Made by a program: the position numbers and the translations under genes. A stretch of 11,667 nt of DNA from an uncultured Eubacteriales bacterium (GTDB taxonomy: Bacteria; Bacillota; Clostridia; Lachnospirales; Lachnospiraceae). Numbering within the stretch: position 1 is the stretch's first letter; every line of letters starts with the position of its first letter. A model generated the notes under the pieces. That model searched no databases. It was not told where the DNA came from and worked only from the letters and a program-made list of their open reading frames with translations. The stretch covers positions 1-11,667 of the forward strand of contig OMSZ01000257.1 of NCBI GenBank assembly GCA_900313855.1. The letters run 5' to 3'. Positions 1 through 6,121 of this stretch are shown piece after piece.

Positions 1-86
1 GTAAGGATCAGATATTAAACGGTGACACCGTTATTGTTGTAACAACCAACAAGGGACTTACCGATATCAAGGATATACTTGCATAG
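1..86 (+). CDS. trkA: Trk K+ uptake regulatory subunit TrkA, C-terminal end (partial)
   Basis: Only the last 27 codons and the TAG stop (84-86) are in the window; the gene begins upstream. The residues read from position 3 end in a GDTVIVVTTNKGLTDIKDIL stretch, typical of the final strands and helix of the RCK_C (TrkA_C) domain of TrkA. TrkA is the cytoplasmic NAD(H)/nucleotide-binding gating subunit that sits on the TrkH channel dimer and controls K+ uptake. The complete trkH that starts 63 bp downstream on the same strand strongly supports the call, and the two probably form one operon. No terminator is seen between them. The identification rests on a short peptide plus context. Confidence 0.85.
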   Translation, partial: KDQILNGDTVIVVTTNKGLTDIKDILA

Positions 87-149
87 ATAAATGTTTATTA
101 CGCAGAAATACTATTTACTGCTAAGGCAAAGAATTGAGGTATTATTATC

Positions 150-1589
150 ATGAATATAACAATGATATTATATACGTTAGGATGGTTGTTAAACACCATC
201 GCCGCATTGCTTGTTTTCCCGTTTCTGGTTTCTTTGTACTATAAAGAGCCCTGCGGAAGATTTTTTCTGTTCTGTGCTCTGATCTATTTCGTTATCGGAT
301 TCTTATTGACCAGGAAACGTCCCAAAAACGAAAAATTCTTTGCCAGAGAAGGTTTCGTAATGACCGCCTTCTCATGGCTTTTGTTATCTCTAATCGGTTG
401 TCTTCCCTTTTATGTAAGTGGGGAGATCCCTTCTTTTACTAATGCTTTATTTGAGTGCATCTCAGGTTTTACGACCACTGGTGCATCCATTCTCGATAAC
501 TGTGAAAAGCTTTCCCGTTCAATGAATTTCTGGCGCTGCTTTATCCAGTGGATAGGCGGTATGGGAGTTCTTGTTTTCATGCTGGCATTAATTCCTCTTA
601 CCGGTGGTCAGGATCTTTACATCATGAAAGCGGAAAGTCCCGGACCCAACGTCGGAAAGCTTGCTCCTAAGGTCAAAAAAACTGCCTTTTATCTCTATGC
701 GATCTATTTTGCTCTTACCCTTGCAGAGATAATCTGTCTTGTGGTCGTCAAGATGCCGTTATATGATGCGGTATGTACTTCATTTACCACGACCAGTACG
801 GGTGGTTTTGGAGTAAGAGCCACTTCCCTTTCCGAGTATTCACCGGCCATACAGTATGTTATATCGATCTTCCTGTTTTTCTCGGGGATCAACTATAACT
901 TCTATTTCTTTATCTGGATCAAGAGATTCAAGGATGCCTTTTCAATGGAAGAGATCAAGGGGTATGTTATAATATTCTGGGCTTCGGTAGTCCTTATAAC
1001 CGGCAATATTATAGGTAAGGGCTTTTCTGCTGAGGAAGCCTTCAGACATGCCTTTTTGCAGGTCGGCACTATAATAACAACCGCCGGTTTTTCATCTGCG
1101 GATTTTGATCTCTGGCCATCATTTTCAAAGAGCATATTGGTTCTTTTGATGCTGATCGGCGGATGTGCCGGAAGTACCTGTGGAGGTATCAAGATTTCAC
1201 GAATAATCATTTACTTAAAAACCGTCAAAAAAGAGGTGGCACAGCTCTGCCACCCCAGAAATGTTAAGATAATTCAGATTGATAACAAGCCTATCGCACA
1301 TAATGTATTACGTTCGGCCAACAATTTTTTCATTGTGTATATTATGATATTTGCGATCTCAACACTTGTTATCAGCGTTGATAATCTTGACTTAGAGACC
1401 AATTTCACTGCCGTAGCGTCTGCACTTGGTAACATAGGTCCCGGTCTTAACCTTGTAGGTCCTACAAGGAATTTTGATCACTATTCTGATTTCTCCAAGT
1501 TCATATTGATGTTTGATATGCTGGCAGGACGTCTTGAGCTATTCCCTCTGCTCGTACTTCTTTCACCATCAACCTGGAGAAAGAAATAA
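150..1589 (+). CDS. trkH: Trk/Ktr-type K+ transporter membrane subunit TrkH
   Basis: This is the membrane channel subunit of the Trk K+ uptake system, forming the K+ pathway gated by TrkA. The protein is 479 residues, the usual size of TrkH, and highly hydrophobic from the first residues (helices at about 5-30 and 36-53). The four selectivity-filter loops of the M1-P-M2 repeats are all visible: TTTGAS at 108-113, TSTGGFG at 215-221, TTAGFS at 310-315 and GNIGPGL at 427-433, each with the filter glycine. The basic loop after the third repeat (HPRNVK, 368-373) and the C-terminal MLAGRLELFPLLVLLSPSTW signature are also typical. The start is preceded by GAGGT at 136-140 with a 9-nt spacer. trkA lies just upstream. 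The stop is only 3 bp from the end of a leftward gene remnant, with no hairpin terminator visible. The gene is intact. Confidence 0.96.
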   Translation: MNITMILYTLGWLLNTIAALLVFPFLVSLYYKEPCGRFFLFCALIYFVIGFLLTRKRPKNEKFFAREGFVMTAFSWLLLSLIGCLPFYVSGEIPSFTNALFECISGFTTTGASILDNCEKLSRSMNFWRCFIQWIGGMGVLVFMLALIPLTGGQDLYIMKAESPGPNVGKLAPKVKKTAFYLYAIYFALTLAEIICLVVVKMPLYDAVCTSFTTTSTGGFGVRATSLSEYSPAIQYVISIFLFFSGINYNFYFFIWIKRFKDAFSMEEIKGYVIIFWASVVLITGNIIGKGFSAEEAFRHAFLQVGTIITTAGFSSADFDLWPSFSKSILVLLMLIGGCAGSTCGGIKISRIIIYLKTVKKEVAQLCHPRNVKIIQIDNKPIAHNVLRSANNFFIVYIMIFAISTLVISVDNLDLETNFTAVASALGNIGPGLNLVGPTRNFDHYSDFSKFILMFDMLAGRLELFPLLVLLSPSTWRKK

Positions 1590-1592
1590 TAT

Positions 1593-2082
1593 TTACGATA
1601 TATATTTCTTAAGCACTTCAACCAGCTTATTAATATCAAGAGGTTTTGCGGCAAAGCCCGTAACACCGGCACTTTTTGCCTCCTCTTCTATATCCGCCCA
1701 GTCATATGCACAGAGAATGATCTTTGCAGACTCATCCTTTTCCCTTATCATACGTATAGTATCTACTGCCGGCTCATCATCTGATATCATACAAATTATA
1801 TAGACATCAAATGGTTCATTATCCACAGCCGCCTGTTTGACTTTAGCCATCACTTCTTTGGAAAAATGCTGCCTTTTCCTGATCGTCAGGGTGAATTGTA
1901 TTCATTGTTCCGCCGCTTTCGAGGCGGATGAAATCCTCAGCAGTTCCCTCCATCATCTCGGTAAATTGCTTAGAACACCAGATAGGATAGTAGGTTCCAT
2001 CCGCCTCTAATCGCATAAGTACCGCATTGTTATCTAACGATTTGAATATCTTCTCATAAAATCCGGTATTGAAATCTAACAT
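1593..2082 (-). pseudogene. Broken PAS / receiver-domain signalling protein (internal deletion plus frameshift)
   Basis: Two out-of-frame pieces of what was probably one multidomain signalling protein. The first (ATG at 2082, stop at 1843) encodes 79 residues that look like the first two thirds of a PAS domain: LMRLEADGTYYPIW at 22-35, then TEMMEGTAEDFIRLE and the IHPDD motif at 63-67. The second (readable up to 1593) encodes the C-terminal half of a response-regulator receiver domain: FDVYII, then AKIILCAYDW and an AGVTGFAAKPLD segment that keeps the conserved Lys. The rest of the PAS domain, any kinase or output domain and the first half of the receiver are missing. The receiver frame is open back across a T5 run near 1864-1868, and removing one T would fuse the two pieces. 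The phosphoacceptor Asp appears to be replaced by Cys. A good ribosome site (AGGAG, 2088-2092) remains, so the PAS piece could still be translated. The gene follows the EF-G paralogue by 24 bp and may be cotranscribed with it. Confidence 0.75.
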
Positions 2083-2106
2083 ACGATCTCCTGTAAATTG
2101 ATAACA

Positions 2107-4191
2107 TCACTCCTGTGCTTCACGCTTCTCTTTCTCAGCGATCTCTCTTTGTGCAACCTCTTCAGGCGCCTGCTCATATCTTGCGAACTCATAAGAGAAG
2201 GTTCCGCTTCCACTTGTCATTGAATTAAGCTTTGTATCATACTCATATAACTCAAGATAAGGGATATCGGCAACGATCTCCTGATAACCGTTATCTACAG
2301 GATTCATTCCCATAACTCTTGCACGTCTCTTATTAAGATCACCCATAACATCACCGGTGTAGCTGTCCGGAACGAGCACCTTGATCGTTGCGATAGGCTC
2401 AAGCAGAACAGGACTTGCATCCATGAAGCCCTTTTTAAATGCCTGTGTAGCCGCAACCTTGAATGCCATCTCGGAAGAGTCTACTGTATGATAGCTTCCA
2501 TCATAGAGAACTGCCTTGACACCGATAACCGGATAACCTGCCATAGGACCACTCTTAACCGCATCAGCTATACCCTTTTCAACTGCAGGGAAGTAGTTCT
2601 TCGGAACCGCGCCGCCGACAACGGTCTGCTCAAATACATAAGGAGTCTCCATATCTCCGGAAGGCTCAAAGGTCATCTTAACATGTCCGTACTGTCCGTG
2701 ACCTCCGGACTGTTTCTTATATTTGTATTCTGTATCTGATTTCTTTCTGATAGTCTCACGGAAAGCGATACGTGGACGCATAAGCTCAATCTCAACCTTA
2801 TACTTCTCTGCCAAGATACTTCTTACGATATCTAACTGCTGACCGCTGATACCATAGAGAAGTGTCTGACCGTTCTCGCTGTCATTGACATTCTTCAAAG
2901 TCAGATCCTCTGCCATCAGCTTAGCAAGAGCCTGAGATATCTTATCCTCATCACCCTTATTCTTAGCCTTATAACCAAGATATACATAAGGCTTTGAAAT
3001 ATTGGCACGAATAAATGTTACCGGATTCTTTCTTGTCGAAAGCGTATCCGTAGTCTGGCTGTTTGTAAGCTTGGCAAGTGCTCCGATATCACCGGCATGA
3101 AGCTCTTTAACCTCCTCCGCCTTGCTGCCGCAGAGAACATAAAGCTTGCCTAATTTCTCATCGCAGTCGCGGTGATAATTGAAAAGTACGTCTTCCGGCT
3201 TAAGCACTCCCGAATTAACCTTGATAAGAGAATACTTACCTATATACGGATCAACGATAGTCTTGAATATATATGCTGACTTAGGCTTAGAGAAATCATA
3301 ATCAGCTTCAAACACCTCATTATTCGTGGTGTTGATTCCCGCGCATTTACACATATCAGGACTTGGGAAGTACTTGATAATGTCTGCCATAAGAGTATAC
3401 ATTCCTCTTGCAAGTGTGTTAGAACCCATAAGTACCGGAACGATCGAACCGTCATATACACTTACACGAAGCGCCTGTCTGATCTCATCCTCAGAAAATT
3501 CATCACCCTCAAAGTATCTGTCCATAAATTCCTCAGAGGTTTCTGCCACTGCCTCTAATAAAGCGTCACGACAGATATTAAGATTCTCCATAGAATAATC
3601 AGGAACATCAAACTTATCAACTGTGCCTTTATCATTCCATCTCTTTGCTTTCTGCTGAATAACGTTAACATATCCTACGAACTGTTCATTCTCACGAATA
3701 GGAAGATGGAAAGGTGCGATCTTCTTTCCGTAAAGCTCCTGAAGATCCTGCACTACCTGACGGAAGCTGGCATTGTCATCATCCATATCGGTAACGAAGA
3801 ACATTCTAGGCAGCTTCCTCTTCTCACAAAGCTCCCATGCGCGCTTCGTTCCTGTCTCTATACCTGCCTTGCCTGAAACAACAATTATAGCTGCATCAGC
3901 AACAGATACCGCTTCCTCTGCCTCACCGACAAAGTCAAAGTAACCCGGTGTATCTAAAATATTAACCTTATAATCTTCCCACACGATAGGGATCAATGAG
4001 GTCTTGATTGAGAAATGTCTCTTGGTCTCTTCCTTGTCAAAATCACTTAATGTGTTACCATTCTCAACGGTTCCCATACGATTGGTCATACCTGAAAGAT
4101 ATGCCATGGCCTCAACTAATGAAGTCTTACCGCTTCCCCCATGTCCCAAAAGGACAACATTACGAATCTTGTCCGTAGTAAATACGTTCAT
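2107..4191 (-). CDS. fusA2: Elongation factor G paralogue (EF-G-like translational GTPase)
   Basis: A 694-residue translational GTPase with full EF-G architecture: G domain (about 1-280), domain II (about 300-390), domain III (about 400-475), domain IV (about 475-595, with SGGHGQYGHV at 495-504 and GGAVPKNYFPAVEKG at 526-540) and domain V (about 597-680, LLEPIATIKVLVPD onward). It is probably not the housekeeping FusA. The P-loop is GHGGSGKT (16-23) rather than AHIDAGKT. G3 is DTPGYFDF (80-87), with Tyr where canonical EF-G has the catalytic His. G4 is TDMD (134-137) where NKMD is expected, and G5 is GSN (256-258). Such paralogues are known in many bacteria (T. thermophilus EF-G-2, mycobacterial FusA2), and their cellular role is mostly unsettled. 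GGAGGTGG lies just upstream of the ATG, and a strong promoter lies about 100 bp upstream. The symbol is a paralogue label, not a proven orthology. Confidence 0.92.
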   Translation of the reverse strand: MNVFTTDKIRNVVLLGHGGSGKTSLVEAMAYLSGMTNRMGTVENGNTLSDFDKEETKRHFSIKTSLIPIVWEDYKVNILDTPGYFDFVGEAEEAVSVADAAIIVVSGKAGIETGTKRAWELCEKRKLPRMFFVTDMDDDNASFRQVVQDLQELYGKKIAPFHLPIRENEQFVGYVNVIQQKAKRWNDKGTVDKFDVPDYSMENLNICRDALLEAVAETSEEFMDRYFEGDEFSEDEIRQALRVSVYDGSIVPVLMGSNTLARGMYTLMADIIKYFPSPDMCKCAGINTTNNEVFEADYDFSKPKSAYIFKTIVDPYIGKYSLIKVNSGVLKPEDVLFNYHRDCDEKLGKLYVLCGSKAEEVKELHAGDIGALAKLTNSQTTDTLSTRKNPVTFIRANISKPYVYLGYKAKNKGDEDKISQALAKLMAEDLTLKNVNDSENGQTLLYGISGQQLDIVRSILAEKYKVEIELMRPRIAFRETIRKKSDTEYKYKKQSGGHGQYGHVKMTFEPSGDMETPYVFEQTVVGGAVPKNYFPAVEKGIADAVKSGPMAGYPVIGVKAVLYDGSYHTVDSSEMAFKVAATQAFKKGFMDASPVLLEPIATIKVLVPDSYTGDVMGDLNKRRARVMGMNPVDNGYQEIVADIPYLELYEYDTKLNSMTSGSGTFSYEFARYEQAPEEVAQREIAEKEKREAQE

Positions 4192-4238
4192 GTAACCACC
4201 TCCATATTAGCAATAAATTATAATGTTCCTATTCTAAG

Positions 4239-4267
4239 ATGTGAAACCTGTTATCCCCAAATCACAT
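4239..4267 (-). repeat. Inverted repeat in the leader of the EF-G paralogue
   Basis: A perfect 6-bp inverted repeat, ATGTGA (4239-4244) and TCACAT (4262-4267), separated by 17 nt. It lies just downstream of the predicted transcription start. It could be an operator or a modest leader hairpin. There is no T-run, so it is not an intrinsic terminator. The short arms mean chance is possible. Confidence 0.35.
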
Positions 4268-4287
4268 TAAAATATAAACATAATCGT

Positions 4288-4316
4288 ATTATACCACTTG
4301 CACGTTCTTTCTTCAA
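4288..4316 (-). promoter_or_regulatory. Extended -10 sigma-A promoter for the EF-G paralogue
   Basis: On the minus strand a TTGAAG -35 box (4311-4316) is followed after exactly 17 nt by a perfect TATAAT -10 box (4288-4293). The -10 is preceded by TG in the extended -10 position (TGGTATAAT). The predicted transcript starts near 4281, giving a leader of roughly 90 nt before the ATG at 4191. Confidence 0.75.
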
Positions 4317-4351
4317 GGACGGATAACTTTTTCATCCTTTATTTTTTCGGA

Positions 4352-4380
4352 TTGTTTTTTTTAATGTAATATTCTATAAT
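4352..4380 (+). promoter_or_regulatory. Candidate promoter for the 334-residue unknown gene
   Basis: A perfect TATAAT (4375-4380) has TTGTTT (4352-4357) 17 nt upstream, in an AT-rich setting. The -35 is weak (only TTG matches the consensus strongly), and there is no extended -10. Transcription would start near 4387, giving a leader of about 125 nt that contains the hairpin at 4428-4456. Confidence 0.45.
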
Positions 4381-4427
4381 ATGATATAAGCTGGAATTAA
4401 GTAATAACGGAGCAGCTCGTATATCAT

Positions 4428-4456
4428 CGGGTATCAAAAGTACCTTTTGCCACCCG
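4428..4456 (+). repeat. 29-nt hairpin in the leader of the unknown gene
   Basis: An imperfect palindrome: CGGGT (4428-4432) pairs with ACCCG (4452-4456), and CAAAAG (4435-4440) pairs with CTTTTG (4444-4449). A 2x2 internal loop (AT opposite CC) separates the two stems, and a TAC triloop closes the top. TCAT (4424-4427) and ATGA (4461-4464) could extend it past a 4-nt bulge. No T-run follows, so it is not a terminator. It ends about 43 nt before the ribosome site. It does not match a riboswitch that I recognise. It may be a leader regulatory element or one copy of a dispersed palindrome. Confidence 0.55.
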
Positions 4457-4512
4457 GTTTATGAAAAATTGTGTGGATTTCTTTATCGCAAGGTATTAGG
4501 GGGAGATTATAA

Positions 4513-5517
4513 ATGAGTGAATTCAGGAAACCCATCTTAAGAAGCAGTCTTTTAACAGATGACTGCGAGCAGGATAAGGATTATAAGACGCTTGAAACTT
4601 CTAAGCAGCTTATAGATGAATTATTATATATTTATTACGGCTATGACGCTTCCTTTCTGCCATATACACATGACGAGATAATAACAGAAAACGGTAAGCA
4701 ATACAGATATAACCCCAAGGCAGGAGAGGCATTTATCGATGATCTCATCAATACTATTGATGAGCAGTACTGGAGAAACTTTCCTCTGCCGGACGAGCTT
4801 TTTGACAAATTCAATGACGATACAATACAGTTCTACAGAGCATTTCTTTATCTGGCTATCCGTATTGCCTCAATAAAAATCACAGTCAAAAAGCCTGAGG
4901 GACATCACGAGGACGTCGGTAACGGAACCTTCCGCGATCTTATCACACTTACCCATTCCCTTTGCGTACCTTATTCGGAACGGGGTTTTCACAGACGCTT
5001 CGAGATCGGAATACCGGACAATAAGCTTCCCAATCTCTTCTTTGACATCCAGACTATATGCCGGGCCTTAGGAAAGGAGAACAGTTTTCTTCACACCTCC
5101 ACATCAGCAGAGGAACAGGAAACCGCATATCGTGAAGACTCCGAAGAAGAGCTCAACCATATCAGAATGATCTCTTATGAGCAGGGTATAGATATCGATC
5201 AGTTAAAAGCAAGCGAACAGTATCTTAAGGAAACGGCTCAGTTTTACAGAAATAAAGAGAACGAGGATTTGATGAAGCAGTTAAAAGACTTTGAGGATGC
5301 GGATACATTTATCATGAAGGCGACAACCTACCGTGACCTGCTGTTTCGTTACAACACTCATGACACGGAGGAATATATTGAGACAGCACTTAAGTTATTC
5401 CTTCTGCGCAACAGACTTTCCGTTCTTTCAACAGAAGACGGATGCAAAAAATCCCACAAAGATATCAGTTCAACAATTGATAAGCTTCGTGAGATTAAAG
5501 ATAACAATAATATGTAG
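4513..5517 (+). CDS. Unrecognised 334-residue soluble protein
   Basis: I do not recognise this family. The coding call is well supported: a long open frame, an ATG preceded by GGGGGAG with a normal 7-nt spacer, and an upstream promoter candidate. The protein has no signal peptide. The only hydrophobic stretch is short (FYRAFLYLAIRIASIKI, about 107-123) and looks like a buried helix rather than a membrane segment. Residues 1-60 are acidic with aromatic-rich DELLYIYYGYD at 35-45. The middle (about 130-190) has GHHEDVGNGTFRDL and a SERGFHRRFEIGIPDNKLPNLFF segment rich in His and Arg. Residues 200-300 are strongly charged and probably helical, possibly coiled. No nucleotide-binding or catalytic motif is obvious. 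It is transcribed divergently from the EF-G paralogue and converges on the CobO-like gene, so its neighbours give no functional hint. It could be lineage-restricted. Confidence 0.85.
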   Translation: MSEFRKPILRSSLLTDDCEQDKDYKTLETSKQLIDELLYIYYGYDASFLPYTHDEIITENGKQYRYNPKAGEAFIDDLINTIDEQYWRNFPLPDELFDKFNDDTIQFYRAFLYLAIRIASIKITVKKPEGHHEDVGNGTFRDLITLTHSLCVPYSERGFHRRFEIGIPDNKLPNLFFDIQTICRALGKENSFLHTSTSAEEQETAYREDSEEELNHIRMISYEQGIDIDQLKASEQYLKETAQFYRNKENEDLMKQLKDFEDADTFIMKATTYRDLLFRYNTHDTEEYIETALKLFLLRNRLSVLSTEDGCKKSHKDISSTIDKLREIKDNNNM

Positions 5518-5521
5518 ATAA

Positions 5522-5989
5522 TCAGGCCGGGGCGATATGTGAGAGCATTGAAGCACGGCTTATTAATTCAGGAGGACAATGTCTTCCCGTCATTATCAGC
5601 TTGACATCACTGTTAATGTCCGCTAGTGATATAAGACTCTCCAGATCTAAGATATTATAATCCCTAAGACCTAACACCTCATCCAATATGACCAGATCGG
5701 CGCTCCCTGTCTCTATGACCTTTCTTGCATATGAGAAGCTGTTAAAGATCTTCGCGCTATGCTCGCCACGCTCCTCCGGCGTCATGTCCTCATATGTTTT
5801 CTCGCTGTTTTCAAAGGTAAAAAAGTTGATCTCCTCATACTGGTCGAGTATGCTGTAATCCGCTCCCTTGCCCTTTAGAAATTGTATAATGGATACCTTC
5901 TCTCCCGCTGCGGCAGCCTTGACTGCAAGTCCCATAGCGCAGGCCGTCTTACCGTATCCGTCACCGTATATAATATGTATGTCCTTCAT
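5522..5989 (-). CDS. cobO: CobO/BtuR-like corrinoid adenosyltransferase family ATPase
   Basis: A 155-residue P-loop protein resembling cob(I)yrinic acid a,c-diamide adenosyltransferase, which transfers the 5'-deoxyadenosyl group of ATP to Co(I) corrinoids in the cytoplasm. Visible family features are IHIIYGDGYGKT with the P-loop at 9-15, QFLKG at 36-40, a long MTPEER helical section, the Walker B-like VILDEV at 100-105 and IMTGRH at 132-137. The frame is open 14 codons further upstream to 6031. I chose the ATG at 5987-5989 because GAGGTGGAGA lies immediately before it and the IHIIYGDG start matches the family. It is shorter than E. coli BtuR (about 196 residues): the N-terminal extension is missing and the protein ends soon after the last core strand. 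The usual GNGKGKT P-loop is GDGYGKT here. No other corrinoid gene is nearby, so the exact substrate is inferred from family only. Confidence 0.75.
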   Translation of the reverse strand: MKDIHIIYGDGYGKTACAMGLAVKAAAAGEKVSIIQFLKGKGADYSILDQYEEINFFTFENSEKTYEDMTPEERGEHSAKIFNSFSYARKVIETGSADLVILDEVLGLRDYNILDLESLISLADINSDVKLIMTGRHCPPELISRASMLSHIAPA

Positions 5990-5990
5990 A

Positions 5991-6000
5991 TCTCCACCTC
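5991..6000 (-). promoter_or_regulatory. Ribosome binding site that sets the CobO-like start
   Basis: The minus strand reads GAGGTGGAGA directly upstream of the ATG at 5987-5989. It lies inside the longer open frame, so it favours the internal start over the upstream one at 6031, which has no comparable site. Confidence 0.65.
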
Positions 6001-6041
6001 TTAAACTAACAACACATAAAAAGCAAGACATATCCTAACAT

Positions 6042-6047
6042 ATTATA
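6042..6047 (-). promoter_or_regulatory. Candidate -10 box for the CobO-like gene
   Basis: A perfect TATAAT on the minus strand in the 132-bp spacer upstream of the CobO-like gene, which would give a leader of about 45 nt. No good -35 lies at 16-18 nt (the best is TATTTA at 6065-6070), so the call is weak. Confidence 0.3.
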
Positions 6048-6121
6048 TAAAATCTTGCAACAAATAAATAGCATAAGATATTACCAAAAATATATTCTTA
6101 ATTTACCCAGGCACAAACCAA

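Larger units (their letters stand above)
4192..4512. other. Divergent intergenic region, 321 bp, no gene
   Basis: The space between the divergent EF-G paralogue and the unknown 334-residue gene. It contains the EF-G ribosome site (about 4196-4203), a leader inverted repeat (4239-4267), the leftward promoter (4288-4316), an AT-rich stretch with a rightward promoter candidate (4352-4380), a leader hairpin (4428-4456) and the GGGGGAG ribosome site of the rightward gene (about 4499-4505). I see no convincing small ORF or RNA gene in it. Confidence 0.7.

Noticed and set aside
1513..1803. 96-codon rightward open frame overlapping the trkH end and the receiver remnant
   Set aside because: No ribosome site or family resemblance; it is the antisense of the receiver fragment and of trkH in another frame.
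2107..4191. Tetracycline resistance ribosomal protection protein (TetM/TetO type) as an alternative for the EF-G paralogue
   Set aside because: The P-loop, DTPGYFDF, domain II and domain IV sequences follow the EF-G-like paralogue pattern, and no resistance-gene context or leader is present.
4315..4348. AAGGA...TCCTT hairpin followed by a T-run in the divergent intergenic region
   Set aside because: The stem is short with a long loop, it overlaps the -35 of the leftward promoter, and no rightward gene lies immediately upstream that would need termination.
4428..4456. Leader hairpin as a known riboswitch (c-di-GMP, SAM, TPP and similar)
   Set aside because: It is a single 29-nt stem-loop without the conserved multi-stem cores of those classes.
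5990..6031. Upstream start for the CobO-like gene adding 14 residues
   Set aside because: The extra residues are not part of the family pattern, and a strong ribosome site sits inside them directly before the internal ATG.
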